Shown here: positions 17,439 through 25,550 of the stretch, piece by piece
Layout of the letters: each line of letters opens with the position of its first letter
How positions within the stretch are numbered: the first letter of the stretch is position 1
Source: Paracoccaceae bacterium
GTDB taxonomy: Bacteria > Pseudomonadota > Alphaproteobacteria > Rhodobacterales > Rhodobacteraceae
Reading direction: 5' to 3'
DNA: 64,000 nt
NCBI GenBank assembly: GCA_027489355.1
Contig: JAIXZY010000077.1
Span: 205,994 to 269,993, forward strand
Position numbers and translations under genes: made by a program
Notes under the pieces: generated by a model
Seen by the model: the letters and a program-made list of their open reading frames with translations, nothing else
Databases searched by the model: none
What the model was told of the DNA's origin: nothing

Positions 17439-17489
17439 GGCGAAATCACCGGCATAATCTTACAGAATGCCGACCATTTCGGCATTCTG
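17439..17489. promoter_or_regulatory. Tandem operator-like palindromes upstream of the saccharopine dehydrogenase gene
   Basis: CAGAATGCCGA (17463-17473) and TCGGCATTCTG (17479-17489) form a perfect 11-base inverted repeat around CCATT. A weaker related copy (GGCGAAATCACCGGCATAAT, from 17439) lies directly beside it and matches one strand of the palindrome at about 15 of 20 positions. There is no T-run, so tandem regulator sites (for example Lrp/AsnC or GntR type) are more likely than a terminator. Confidence 0.55.
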
Positions 17490-17534
17490 CATGTGTCTTG
17501 GCGCGGGGCGGTCGCGGCCCGCGGGTCGGAAGCC

Positions 17535-17678
17535 TTAGAACAGCCCGTCGCCGCCCTTGTCCTGTTCCACGACTTCGTCCGCGACCACCGCCGCCGCACC
17601 ACCGACAACAAGCGGGGCACAGCCCGCCAGCGTCAGCATCAGCAGCGCCGCCATCAGCATCAATCCGGTGTTCTGCAT
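17535..17678 (-). CDS. Small lipoprotein
   Basis: A 47-residue protein with a lipoprotein signal (MQNTGLMLMAALLMLTLAGC, lipobox LAGC) and a tiny mature part rich in Ala and Val (APLVVGGAAAVVADEVVEQDKGGDGLF). The pattern 'CAPLVVGGAAAVVADEV' is common among short uncharacterised envelope lipoproteins of alphaproteobacteria. GGAGAGGCGAGG precedes the ATG. It stands alone between the saccharopine dehydrogenase and cobO genes. No function can be assigned. Confidence 0.7.
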   Translation of the reverse strand: MQNTGLMLMAALLMLTLAGCAPLVVGGAAAVVADEVVEQDKGGDGLF

Positions 17679-17779
17679 CCTCGCCTCTCCCGTATCTGCA
17701 TGTGTTGCGAAACCGTTAACGCCCGAAACCAAGTCCTTGATTCTAGACCGCTCCCGGCGATTGTCCACCGTGGACAGGT

Positions 17780-18412
17780 TTAGAACTCTACCCCCGGCTG
17801 GCCCTTGATCCCCGCGCGGAACGGGTGCTTCACCAGCGTCATCTCGGTCACCAGGTCGGCCGCCTCGATCAACTCTTCCTTCGCATTCCGCCCGGTCAGG
17901 ACCACATGAGTCAAGGGCGGCTTTTCGGACTTCAGGAACTCCAGCACCTCGGCGATGTCCAGGTAGTCATACCGCAGCGCGATGTTGATCTCGTCCAGCA
18001 GCACCATGCGGATCTCCGGGTTCCGGATCAGCTCCTTCGCCTTCTCCCACCCCGCCCGCGCCGCCGCGATGTCGCGGGCCTTGTCCTGGGTTTCCCAGGT
18101 GAAGCCCTCGCCCATGGCGTGGAACTGGCAGAGGTCGCTGAAGTTCTCGGTGATCAGCCGCCGCTCGCCGGTATCCCAGGCGCCCTTGATGAACTGGACC
18201 ACCGCGCAGGGCATCCCATGCGCGATGCAGCGCAGGATCATCCCGAATCCGCTGGAGCTTTTGCCCTTCCCCGCCCCGGTGTGAACGATGATGAGGCCCT
18301 TCTCCCCCTCCTTCCCGGCCATGATCTTGTCCCGCGCGGCCTTCTTCTTCGCCATCTTCTGGGCGTGGCGGGCCAGGTCGTCGGTCTCAGGCGTCGCAAC
18401 AGGGTCGGTCAT
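17780..18412 (-). CDS. cobO: Cob(I)yrinic acid a,c-diamide adenosyltransferase
   Basis: A 210-residue CobO/BtuR family enzyme that transfers the adenosyl group of ATP to the reduced cobalt of the corrinoid. The ATP loop is GAGKGKSSSGFGM; VVQFIKGAW and the DEINIALRYDYL segment are conserved. The start at 18412 (MTDPVATPE) gives a normal N-terminus; the upstream ATG at 18433 is unlikely. It runs leftward away from the cobalamin riboswitch, so it is not controlled by that element, which faces the opposite direction. Confidence 0.93.
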   Translation of the reverse strand: MTDPVATPETDDLARHAQKMAKKKAARDKIMAGKEGEKGLIIVHTGAGKGKSSSGFGMILRCIAHGMPCAVVQFIKGAWDTGERRLITENFSDLCQFHAMGEGFTWETQDKARDIAAARAGWEKAKELIRNPEIRMVLLDEINIALRYDYLDIAEVLEFLKSEKPPLTHVVLTGRNAKEELIEAADLVTEMTLVKHPFRAGIKGQPGVEF

Positions 18413-18459
18413 GGTCGGTCCTATCCCTGACACGAGGGGGGTGCTTGCCTCAGGGGGGC

Positions 18460-18640
18460 GGGCGCTGGTGCCTTTTTATGACCGGCGAAGAGGGAATGCG
18501 ACAGGTCGGAAACGACCCTAAGCAGCCGCCCCCGCGACCGTGACCGGAGAGGTCCCAAGGCCACTGGCGGATGCCGGGAAGGCGGGGGCCGTGGGGCCAT
18601 CGCCCCGTATCCGCAAGCCGGGAGACCTGCCAGCGTGGAC
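18460..18640 (+). ncRNA. Cobalamin (B12) riboswitch 1
   Basis: The conserved blocks appear in order: GGTGCC (18467), GAAGAGGGAA, CAGCCGCCCCCGCGACCGTGA-like core, GCCACTGG, GGGAAGG, and the B12 box AAGCCGGGAGACCTGCC near 18616-18632. It is followed by a GC-rich region (to about 18700) that could hide the ribosome-binding site or form the regulatory stem. It sits 100 bases before the DUF1636-cobW-cobN genes and should switch them off when adenosylcobalamin is abundant. The element fills the gene-free gap 18413-18733. Confidence 0.92.
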
Positions 18641-18733
18641 TGAAACCGGCGGACGGGGTGTTCCGCGACCGGTGATCGGCGGTATCCCCGCCCCTCGCTG
18701 GCCCACCCTTTTCGCCTTTGAGGCAAGGCACCG

Positions 18734-19108
18734 ATGGGCACGACCCTCTTCGTCTGCACCACCTGCAAGGCCGGCCAGCCGGTGCCCGAGGGCTCAACGC
18801 CCCCCGGTGCCCAGCTGCACGCCGCCCTCACCGCCGAACCCACGCCCGAAGGCGTCCGCATCGTCGGCGTCGAGTGCCTGTCCGCCTGCAACACCGGCTG
18901 CGCGGTTTCGCTGACCAAACCCGGCGCCTGGTCCTACGTGTATGGTCGCCTGACCCTTGACGACGTCCCCGCGATCCTGGAAGGCGCCGGGAAATACGCC
19001 GCGACTACCGACGGCATCGTCCCCTGGCGCGACCGGCCCACCGTCTTCCGCAAGCAATCCATCGCCCGCATCCCTCCCCTCCCGCCGCTTGAAGAGGCCG
19101 CAGAATGA
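18734..19108 (+). CDS. DUF1636 family metal-binding-like protein
   Basis: A 124-residue protein with five well-placed cysteines: Cys8 and Cys11 in CTTCKAG, and Cys49, Cys53 and Cys57 in VECLSACNTGCAVS. This is the DUF1636 pattern, a thioredoxin-like ferredoxin fold often encoded between cobW and a B12 riboswitch. A metal or [2Fe-2S] binding role in cobalt handling is probable but unproven. It is the first gene under riboswitch 1 and overlaps cobW by ATGA. Confidence 0.85.
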   Translation: MGTTLFVCTTCKAGQPVPEGSTPPGAQLHAALTAEPTPEGVRIVGVECLSACNTGCAVSLTKPGAWSYVYGRLTLDDVPAILEGAGKYAATTDGIVPWRDRPTVFRKQSIARIPPLPPLEEAAE

Positions 19109-20139
19109 CCGATCTGACGAAAATCCCCGTGACCGTGATCACCGGCTTCCTCGGGGCGGGCAAGACCACCCTGATCCGCCACCTGATGCAGAACCCGCAG
19201 GGCAAGCGGCTCGCTATCCTCGTCAACGAGTTCGGAACCGTGGGCGTCGACGGCGACATCCTGAAATCCTGCGCGGACGAGAACTGCCCGGTCGAGAACA
19301 TCGTGGAGCTCGCCAACGGCTGCATATGCTGCACCGTCGCCGACGACTTCATCCCGACGATCGAGCAGCTGATGGCCATGCCCCAGCGCCCCGACCACAT
19401 CCTGATCGAGACCTCGGGCCTCGCCTTGCCGAAGCCCTTGCTCAAGGCCTTCGACTGGCCCGCGATCCGGTCGAGGATCACCGTGGACGGCGTCATCGCC
19501 CTCGCCGATGCCGAGGCCGTCGCCGCGGGCCGCTTCGCCCCGGACGTCGAGGCGGTCGAAGCCCAACGCGCCGCCGACGACTCGCTCGACCACGAAACCC
19601 CGCTGTCGGAGGTCTTCGAAGACCAGATCCTCTGCGCCGACCTGATCCTGCTCTCCAAGGCCGACCTCGCCGGGGAAGCGGGCCTTGCGGCGGCAAAGGA
19701 CGTCATCGCAGCCGAGATGAACCGCCCGGTCCCCATGCTCCCCATGACCGACGGCATAATCGACCCGCGCGTGATCCTGGGCCTGAACGCCGCCGCCGAG
19801 GACGACCTCGCCTCCCGCCCCTCGCACCACGACGGGGCCGACGACCATGAGCATGACGACTTCGACTCCGTCGTCATCGACCTGCCCGAAGTCACCGACC
19901 CCGAAGCCCTCACGGCTGCCATCCAGCGACTTGCCCGCGAACAGCACATCCTGCGCGTGAAGGGCCATGTCGCCGTCACGGGCAAACCGATGCGCCTTCT
20001 CGTCCAAGCCGTGGGCGAGCGGGTCCGCACCCAGTTCGACAAGCCCTGGGGCACCACCCCACGCAAGTCGCAGCTTGTCGTCATCGCCGAGCATCACGAC
20101 ATCGACGAATCCGCCATCCGCAAGGTCCTGGGGGCCTGA
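19105..20139 (+). CDS. cobW: Cobalamin biosynthesis GTPase CobW
   Basis: A 344-residue G3E GTPase. The P-loop is GFLGAGKTT (residues 13-21), the metal-binding motif is GCICC (about residue 72), and ETSGLALPKPL follows. An acidic/His-rich insert (SHHDGADDHEHDD) precedes the C-terminal domain. CobW acts as a cobalt metallochaperone for the aerobic cobaltochelatase. It overlaps DUF1636 (ATGA) and precedes cobN, with a 105-base gap that holds a family B repeat. Confidence 0.93.
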   Translation: MTDLTKIPVTVITGFLGAGKTTLIRHLMQNPQGKRLAILVNEFGTVGVDGDILKSCADENCPVENIVELANGCICCTVADDFIPTIEQLMAMPQRPDHILIETSGLALPKPLLKAFDWPAIRSRITVDGVIALADAEAVAAGRFAPDVEAVEAQRAADDSLDHETPLSEVFEDQILCADLILLSKADLAGEAGLAAAKDVIAAEMNRPVPMLPMTDGIIDPRVILGLNAAAEDDLASRPSHHDGADDHEHDDFDSVVIDLPEVTDPEALTAAIQRLAREQHILRVKGHVAVTGKPMRLLVQAVGERVRTQFDKPWGTTPRKSQLVVIAEHHDIDESAIRKVLGA

Positions 20140-20179
20140 CCGACGTGACCCACCCCTTCCCATCCCGCAGGCCCAAAGC

Positions 20180-20226
20180 GCCTCCCTCCCCCCATCGTGG
20201 GGGAGGGTCGGGGTGGGGGGGCACCT
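20180..20226 (+). repeat. Repeat family B, copy 1 (intergenic)
   Basis: The pattern is GCCTCCCTCCCCC, four to five bases, GTGGGGGAGGG, then GGGGTGGGGGGGCACC. It is about 47 bases long and lies between cobW and cobN. Further copies are at 20826-20874 (opposite strand), 20910-20957, 50867-50913 and 53162-53206; three of these are within coding sequence. Confidence 0.8.
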
Positions 20227-20244
20227 CCGCCCGGGGGTCGTGAC

Positions 20245-23200
20245 ATGCACGTCGTCTTCCGCGACTCCCACGGGCTGGAGGAAACCGAGACCCCCTTCGA
20301 CCTCGGCCAGGACCCCGCCGACCTCATCGTCCTCAGCTTCTCCGACAGCGACCTCGGCGCCTTCACGGCGGGCTATGAGCGCATGCGTAGGGTGGGCAAT
20401 ACTGCCCACCCTACCGTGCGTCTCGCCAACATCATCGCGTTGAAGCACCCGATCTCGGTCGACACCTACGCCGAACGCACCCTCTCCGCTGCCAAGGCCA
20501 TCCTCGTCCGCCTGATCGGGGGCGAGGCCTACTGGCCCTACGGCCTTGCGACCCTGCAGGACCTCGCCCGCCGCAACGGCACCGCGCTTGCCATCCTCCC
20601 CGCCGACGGCCGTCCCGACCCGCGCCTGGATGAACTCTCCACGCTCCCCGTCTCCACCCTCCGCCGGTTGCAGTCGCTCTGCGACGAAGGCGGGGCGGTC
20701 GCCGCCCATGCCGCCCTGGCGCAACTCGCTTTGGCCGCAGGCATCTACGCCGCCCCGGTCATGGGCGAGAAGACTGTGCCGCAGATGGGGTTCTACGATC
20801 CCGAACGCGGTGTCATTCCTCCGCCGGGTGCCCCCCACCCCCATCCCCTCCCCACAGAGGGGGAGGGGGGCCGCCCCGGCCAGCCGTTGCACACAACCGC
20901 GCCCGCAAGCGCCTCCCTCCCCCCCACGTGGGGGAGGGATGGGGAGGGGGGGCACCCGGCTTCCCGCATCGCGCCCACGGCACCGCCCCAGACGCCCGCC
21001 AAAGGCGCCGTCCTCGTCACCTTCTACCGCAGCTACCTGACCTCCGGCGACACGGCCCCGGTGGACACCCTGATCCACGCCCTCCGCACCGCAGGCTTCC
21101 AGGCCTACGGTGCCTTCGCCCCCAGCCTGAAGGCCCCTGGCGTTGCTGACTGGCTCTCCGCCCACCTGACCGCAAACCCGCCCGTGGCCGTGATCAACGC
21201 CACCGCCTTCTCCGCCAAGTCCGACGACGGCGCGACCCCCTTCGACGCCGCTCAATGCCCCGTCTTCCAGGTCGCCCTCTCCACCGCCCGCCGCCGCGAC
21301 TGGGCCGCCTCCGACCGGGGCCTCTCCTCCGCCGACCTTGCCATGCACGTCGTCCTGCCCGAGGTCGACGGCCGCCTCTTCGCCGGCATCGTCAGCCACA
21401 AGTCCCCCGGCAAGCGCCACCCGGACCTGCAATTCTCCCGCTTCGCCCACCGCGCCGACGCCTCCCGCATCGCCGCCGTCGTGGACCGCGTCAGCCACTG
21501 GCACCGCCTTGCCACCACGCCCGCGCCAGACCGCCAACTCGCGATCATCCTCTCCACCTACCCCGGCCGCGCGCACCAGATGGCCCATGCCGTCGGCCTC
21601 GATGCGCTCGCCTCGTCCGAGGCGCTGCTGACCACCCTGACAGTCGAAGGCTACACCACTACAGAGGGCGCCCCGCTCCCGCAGGCCCTGACCGAAACTC
21701 TCTCCTGGCCCCTCGCCGCCTACGAAGCCGCCCTCCAGACCCTTCCCGAACCTCTGCGCCGGGACCTCAGCTCTGCTTGGGGCAACCCCGCCACCGACCC
21801 CTCCGTCCGCAACGGCGCATTCCACTTCCCCGCCACCCGCCGCGGCAAGACCCTCATCGCCCTGCAACCCGAACGCGGTGACGTCACACAGCGCGACACC
21901 GACTACCACGACCTCTCCCGCACCCCACGCCACGCCTATGTCGCCTTCTACCTCTGGCTCCGCGCGCAAGGCCTCCACGCCCTGATCCACATGGGCGCTC
22001 ACGGCACGCTGGAGTGGCTCCCCGGCAAGTCCGTCGCCCTCTCCGACACCTGCTGGCCCGAGGCCCTGATCGGCCCCCTGCCAGTCATCTACCCCTTCAT
22101 CGTCAACGACCCCGGCGAGGCCGCCCAGGCCAAGCGCCGCATCGGCGCCGTCACCCTCGGCCACCTGCCCCCGCCGCTGACCACTGCCCAAGTCCCCCCC
22201 GAGCTTCAACGCCTCGAACGCCTCCTCGACGAATACTCCACCGCCGACGGGTTGGACCCCGCCCGCCGCACCCGCCTGATCGCCTCCATCCGCGACGAGG
22301 CGTCAGCCTCGGGCGTGGCGCAAGACCTCGGCCTCGCCCCCAACGCCACCCCCGCCGAGGTGATCACAAGGATCGACCGCTTCGTCTGCGACCTGAAGGA
22401 AAGCCAGTTCGGCCAGGGTCTCCACATCTTCGGCGACGGCGAGGGCGAGACCCAAGGCCTCCTCACCGCCCTGAACGGCCACCGCGTCTCCCCCGGACCC
22501 GCCGGCTCCCCGAACCGCGGCCGCTCCGACGTCCTCCCCACCGGCCGCAACCTCTTCTCCGTCGACCCCCGCGCCGTCCCCAGCCGCAACGCCCACGCCC
22601 AGGGCGTCAAACTGGCCGAGGAACTGATCCGTCGGCACTTGCAGGACCACGGCGACTACCCGCGCGGCCTGGTCGTCGACCTCTGGGGCAGCGCCACCAT
22701 GCGCACCGCCGGGGAAGAGTTCGCCATGGCCCTCCACCTCGCTGGCCTCGCCCCCAAATGGGACGACGGCTCGGCGAGGGTCTCCGGCTTCGAAATCCTC
22801 CCTCTCGCCCTCCTCGGAAGGCCCCGCATAGACGTCACCCTCCGCGTCTCCGGCCTCTTCCGCGACGTCTTCCCGACCCTCGCGCAACTCTTCGAAGCCG
22901 GCGCCGAGGCCCTGTCCCAACGCGACGAAAGCCCCGAAGACAACCCCTACACCCAGCGCGCCGCGAGGGTCTTCGGCCCCAAACCCGGCCTCTACGGCCT
23001 TGGGTTAGGCACCGCCGCCGACACCCTCACCGACGAGGCCCGCGCCGCCGCCGGTGAGGCCTGGCTCAACGCCTCAAGCTGGGCGATCGGCCCTGACGGC
23101 CAGTCCCATGAGGCCCGCGAAGCCCTCGAAGCCCGCGTCCTCGCGTCTGAGGCCTTCGTCCATTCCCAAGACCTCCCCGAAACCGACGTCCTCATCGCCG

Positions 23201-23652
23201 CCGACTACGCCGCCCACGAGGCCGGCTTTGCCGCTGCCGTCGCCAAACTGGGCGGAGCCAAACCCACCCTATACCACCTCGACGCCACCCGCCCCGACAC
23301 CCCCCACGCCCGCACCCTGACGGAAGAAATCGCCCGCACCGTCCGCGCCCGGGCAGCCAACCCCCAATGGGCCGAAGGCATGATGAACCACGGCTTCCGC
23401 GGCGGGGCCGAAATCGCCGCCACCCTCGACCACATGGCCGCCTTCGCCCATCTCGCCCAAGTCGTCCCGCCGCACCTCTTCGACCTCTACCACGAGGCCA
23501 CCCTCGGCCGCGACGAGGTCTACGACTTCCTCCAACGCGAGAACCCGGCAGCCCTCGCCGCGATGGAAGACCTCTTCCGCCGCCTGAGGGACGCCGGCCT
23601 CTGGCAAACCCGCCGCAACTCCATCGCAGCCCGGCTGGACGGTGCTGCATGA
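20245..23652 (+). CDS. cobN: Aerobic cobaltochelatase subunit CobN
   Basis: A 1135-residue CobN, the large subunit of the ATP-dependent cobaltochelatase that inserts cobalt into hydrogenobyrinic acid a,c-diamide with CobST (not in this window). The start MHVVFRDSHGLEETETPFDLGQD is the usual one. GAHGTLEWLPGKSVALS and the C-terminal YHEATLGRDEVYDFLQRENP are conserved. Three palindromic repeats sit in frame: family A at residues about 48-57, and an inverted pair of family B copies at about 194-238, giving the odd peptide APHPHPLPTEGEGGRPGQPL and more. I expect CobN nearer 1080-1100 residues, so these inserts account for the extra length. Confidence 0.95.
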   Translation: MHVVFRDSHGLEETETPFDLGQDPADLIVLSFSDSDLGAFTAGYERMRRVGNTAHPTVRLANIIALKHPISVDTYAERTLSAAKAILVRLIGGEAYWPYGLATLQDLARRNGTALAILPADGRPDPRLDELSTLPVSTLRRLQSLCDEGGAVAAHAALAQLALAAGIYAAPVMGEKTVPQMGFYDPERGVIPPPGAPHPHPLPTEGEGGRPGQPLHTTAPASASLPPTWGRDGEGGHPASRIAPTAPPQTPAKGAVLVTFYRSYLTSGDTAPVDTLIHALRTAGFQAYGAFAPSLKAPGVADWLSAHLTANPPVAVINATAFSAKSDDGATPFDAAQCPVFQVALSTARRRDWAASDRGLSSADLAMHVVLPEVDGRLFAGIVSHKSPGKRHPDLQFSRFAHRADASRIAAVVDRVSHWHRLATTPAPDRQLAIILSTYPGRAHQMAHAVGLDALASSEALLTTLTVEGYTTTEGAPLPQALTETLSWPLAAYEAALQTLPEPLRRDLSSAWGNPATDPSVRNGAFHFPATRRGKTLIALQPERGDVTQRDTDYHDLSRTPRHAYVAFYLWLRAQGLHALIHMGAHGTLEWLPGKSVALSDTCWPEALIGPLPVIYPFIVNDPGEAAQAKRRIGAVTLGHLPPPLTTAQVPPELQRLERLLDEYSTADGLDPARRTRLIASIRDEASASGVAQDLGLAPNATPAEVITRIDRFVCDLKESQFGQGLHIFGDGEGETQGLLTALNGHRVSPGPAGSPNRGRSDVLPTGRNLFSVDPRAVPSRNAHAQGVKLAEELIRRHLQDHGDYPRGLVVDLWGSATMRTAGEEFAMALHLAGLAPKWDDGSARVSGFEILPLALLGRPRIDVTLRVSGLFRDVFPTLAQLFEAGAEALSQRDESPEDNPYTQRAARVFGPKPGLYGLGLGTAADTLTDEARAAAGEAWLNASSWAIGPDGQSHEAREALEARVLASEAFVHSQDLPETDVLIAADYAAHEAGFAAAVAKLGGAKPTLYHLDATRPDTPHARTLTEEIARTVRARAANPQWAEGMMNHGFRGGAEIAATLDHMAAFAHLAQVVPPHLFDLYHEATLGRDEVYDFLQRENPAALAAMEDLFRRLRDAGLWQTRRNSIAARLDGAA
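20387..20414. repeat. Palindromic repeat family A, copy 3, inside cobN
   Basis: A near-perfect 28-base palindrome: GTAGGGTGGGC, a short centre, and GCCCACCCTAC. It is read through in the cobN frame as RRVGNTAHPTV, so the TAG triplets are out of frame here, unlike copies 1 and 2 where they serve as stops. Confidence 0.85.
20826..20874 (-). repeat. Repeat family B, copy 2, inside cobN
   Basis: On the minus strand this matches the family B consensus (CCCCCTCCCCC-TCTG-TGGGGAGGGG then GGGGGTGGGGGGCACC). It is translated in cobN as GAPHPHPLPTEGEGG. It faces copy 3, about 36 bases away, so the two make a long imperfect inverted repeat. Confidence 0.85.
20910..20957 (+). repeat. Repeat family B, copy 3, inside cobN
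   Basis: GCCTCCCTCCCCCCCACGTG followed by GGGGGAGGGATGGGGAGGGGG and GGCACCC. It is translated in cobN as SASLPPTWGRDGEGGHPA. The flank AGCGCCTCCC matches the flank of copy 1, which suggests that the mobile unit includes a few more bases on the left. Confidence 0.85.
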
Positions 23653-23671
23653 CTTTCACCCATTTCATGTC

Positions 23672-23768
23672 CCCAAATATTCCCGCCGGAGGCACTCCCC
23701 GAGCCGGTTGCGCGCCCTTCGCGCGCAGAGGCGAGACAAAAGGCTCGCGCGAAGCGCTCATTCTAGAA
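23672..23768 (-). repeat. Composite repeat family D, copy 2
   Basis: On the minus strand this carries the 39-base core (23747-23709, one mismatch to copies 1 and 3) and the CCTCCGGCGGGAATATTTGG tail (around 23692-23672). It fills most of the 142-base gap between cobN and cobG and could form a strong hairpin in the operon RNA. Confidence 0.75.
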
Positions 23769-23794
23769 GCCGCCCCAACCCACGGTCGCACCGC

Positions 23795-24937
23795 ATGACC
23801 ACCTGGGAGATCAAAGGCTGGTGCCCCGGAGCCCTCCGTCCGATGCAATCCGGCGACGGCCTCGTCGTCCGCATCCGCCCGCCGCTTGGCCGCCTGAGCC
23901 CCGCACAGGCCAGCGCCATCGCGCAAGCTGCCCAGGCCCACGGCAACGGCATCATCGACCTCTCCGCCCGCGCCAACCTGCAACTGCGCGGCGTGACCGA
24001 GACCTCGCACCCCCACCTCATCGACAACCTCCGCGCACATTCCCTCATCGACCCCGACATCGAGACCGAAACTCTCCGCAACCTCATCGTCACGCCCTTC
24101 CGCGACGCCGAGACGACCCAACTCGCCGCCACCCTCACTGCCGCCCTTACGCGGATGCCGAGCCTCCCCGGCAAGTTTGGCTTCGCCCTCGACACCGGCC
24201 CCCGGCCAGTCCTGAGCGGGGCCTCCGTCGACATCCGCGTCGAGCGCGGCGAAGACGGCCGCCTGATCCTCCGCCCCGACGGCCACCCTCTCGGCCAACC
24301 CGTCACCGATCTTGCCACCGACGCCATCGCGATGGCCCACTGGTTCGTCGCAAACGGCGGCATCACCAACGGCCGCGGCCGCATGGCCGCCCTCATCGCC
24401 AAAGGCATCGTCCCGCCGAACTGCACCCTCGCGCCCGCCGAACCCCTTCCGACCCCGGCCCCCGGCCTCCATCCCGACGGAGCCCTCGTCGCCCTCGCCT
24501 TCGGCCAGATGCGTGCCGAGACGCTGCACGCCCTCGCTGCGCTCAACCTCGAACTCCGCCCGACCCCCTGGCGCATGCTCCTCCTCGTCGGAACCACCGA
24601 ACTCCCCGCAATCCCCGGCCTCATCACAGACCCGGAGGACCCCATCCTCCGCATCACCGCCTGCACCGGCGCCCCCGCCTGTCCGCAGGCCCTCGGCGAC
24701 ACCCGCAACCTCGCCCGCCTGCTCGCCCCGCACCTTGCGCCCGGACAAACCCTCCACATCTCCGGCTGCCCCAAGGGCTGCGCCCACCCTACCGCCGCCG
24801 CGACCACCCTCACCGCCACCGGCCCGGGCCATGACCTGATCCGCAACGGCACCGCCCATGACACGCCCAGCCTGCGGAACCTCTCCCCGCAGGCGATCCT
24901 CGACCACCTGAAGGCCCCGAATGCCCCACACCTATGA
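23795..24937 (+). CDS. cobG: Precorrin-3B synthase
   Basis: A 380-residue member of the nitrite/sulfite reductase fold. The siroheme-type [4Fe-4S] cysteines are CTGAPAC (CX5C) and CPKGC (CX3C) near the end, and SARANLQLRGV is the N-terminal ferredoxin-like repeat signature. CobG uses oxygen to hydroxylate precorrin-3A and form the gamma-lactone, the oxygen-dependent step that marks the aerobic pathway. The start MTTWEIKGWCPGALRPM was chosen; an earlier ATG at 23642 would translate the family D repeat. It overlaps cobH by 17 bases. Confidence 0.92.
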   Translation: MTTWEIKGWCPGALRPMQSGDGLVVRIRPPLGRLSPAQASAIAQAAQAHGNGIIDLSARANLQLRGVTETSHPHLIDNLRAHSLIDPDIETETLRNLIVTPFRDAETTQLAATLTAALTRMPSLPGKFGFALDTGPRPVLSGASVDIRVERGEDGRLILRPDGHPLGQPVTDLATDAIAMAHWFVANGGITNGRGRMAALIAKGIVPPNCTLAPAEPLPTPAPGLHPDGALVALAFGQMRAETLHALAALNLELRPTPWRMLLLVGTTELPAIPGLITDPEDPILRITACTGAPACPQALGDTRNLARLLAPHLAPGQTLHISGCPKGCAHPTAAATTLTATGPGHDLIRNGTAHDTPSLRNLSPQAILDHLKAPNAPHL

Positions 24938-25550
24938 AACCGACGGCGCCGCGATCTACGTCCAAAGCTTCGCCATGATCCGGGCCGAGGCCGACCTCGC
25001 CCGCTTCACGCCCGAGGAAGAGATCGTCGCCGTCCGCATGATCCACGCCGCCGGGATGGTAGAGCTTGCGCCCCATATCCACTTCACCCCCGGCATGGCC
25101 ATCGCTGCTCGGGCCGCGCTGGAAGACGGCGCACCGATCCTCTGCGACGCCCGCATGGTCAGCGAGGGCATCACTCGCGCCCGGCTGCCCAGGGACAACC
25201 CGGTCATCTGCACCTTGCACGACCCCAAGGTCCCCGCACTGGCGAAGGAAATGGCAAACACCCGCTCCGCCGCCGCGCTGGAACTCTGGCGCCCGCACCT
25301 CGCCGGGTCCGTCGTCGCCATCGGCAACGCCCCCACCGCGCTCTTCCACCTCCTCAACATGCTGGAAGACCCCGCCTGCCCCCGCCCCGCCGCAATCATC
25401 GGCTGCCCCGTGGGCTTTGTGGGCGCCGCCGAGTCCAAGGACGCCCTGATGGAGGCGCCCCCCGCGCCGTCCGTCATCGTCAAGGGTCGCCTCGGCGGCA
25501 GCGCCATCACCGTGGCGGCGGTCAACGCCCTCGCCTCCCGGAAGGAATGA
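24921..25550 (+). CDS. cobH: Precorrin-8X methylmutase
   Basis: A 209-residue CobH/CbiC enzyme that moves a methyl group from C11 to C12 to give hydrogenobyrinic acid. The catalytic histidine lies in VRMIHAAGM (about residue 43), and CDARMVSEGI, SAAALELW, GNAPTALFHLLNML and GCPVGFVGAAESKDAL are family hallmarks. It overlaps cobG at its start and cobI at its end (ATGA), so the three are tightly coupled. Confidence 0.95.
   Translation: MPHTYETDGAAIYVQSFAMIRAEADLARFTPEEEIVAVRMIHAAGMVELAPHIHFTPGMAIAARAALEDGAPILCDARMVSEGITRARLPRDNPVICTLHDPKVPALAKEMANTRSAAALELWRPHLAGSVVAIGNAPTALFHLLNMLEDPACPRPAAIIGCPVGFVGAAESKDALMEAPPAPSVIVKGRLGGSAITVAAVNALASRKE

Noticed and set aside
20197..20244. Earlier ATG start of cobN in the repeat after cobW
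   Set aside because: It would translate part of a family B repeat ([12 protein letters not shown]). CobN proteins start MHVVFR, which begins at 20245.
18934..22209. A very long open frame on the minus strand across cobW and cobN (over 1000 codons)
   Set aside because: It mirrors the third-position GC bias of cobW and cobN on the other strand. Its composition is Gly/Ala/Val/Asp-rich without any recognisable domain, while the plus-strand frames match known proteins throughout.
23642..23794. Earlier start of cobG overlapping the end of cobN
   Set aside because: The added 51 residues are a translation of the family D repeat (Arg/Ser/His-rich) and have no match to the CobG N-terminus.
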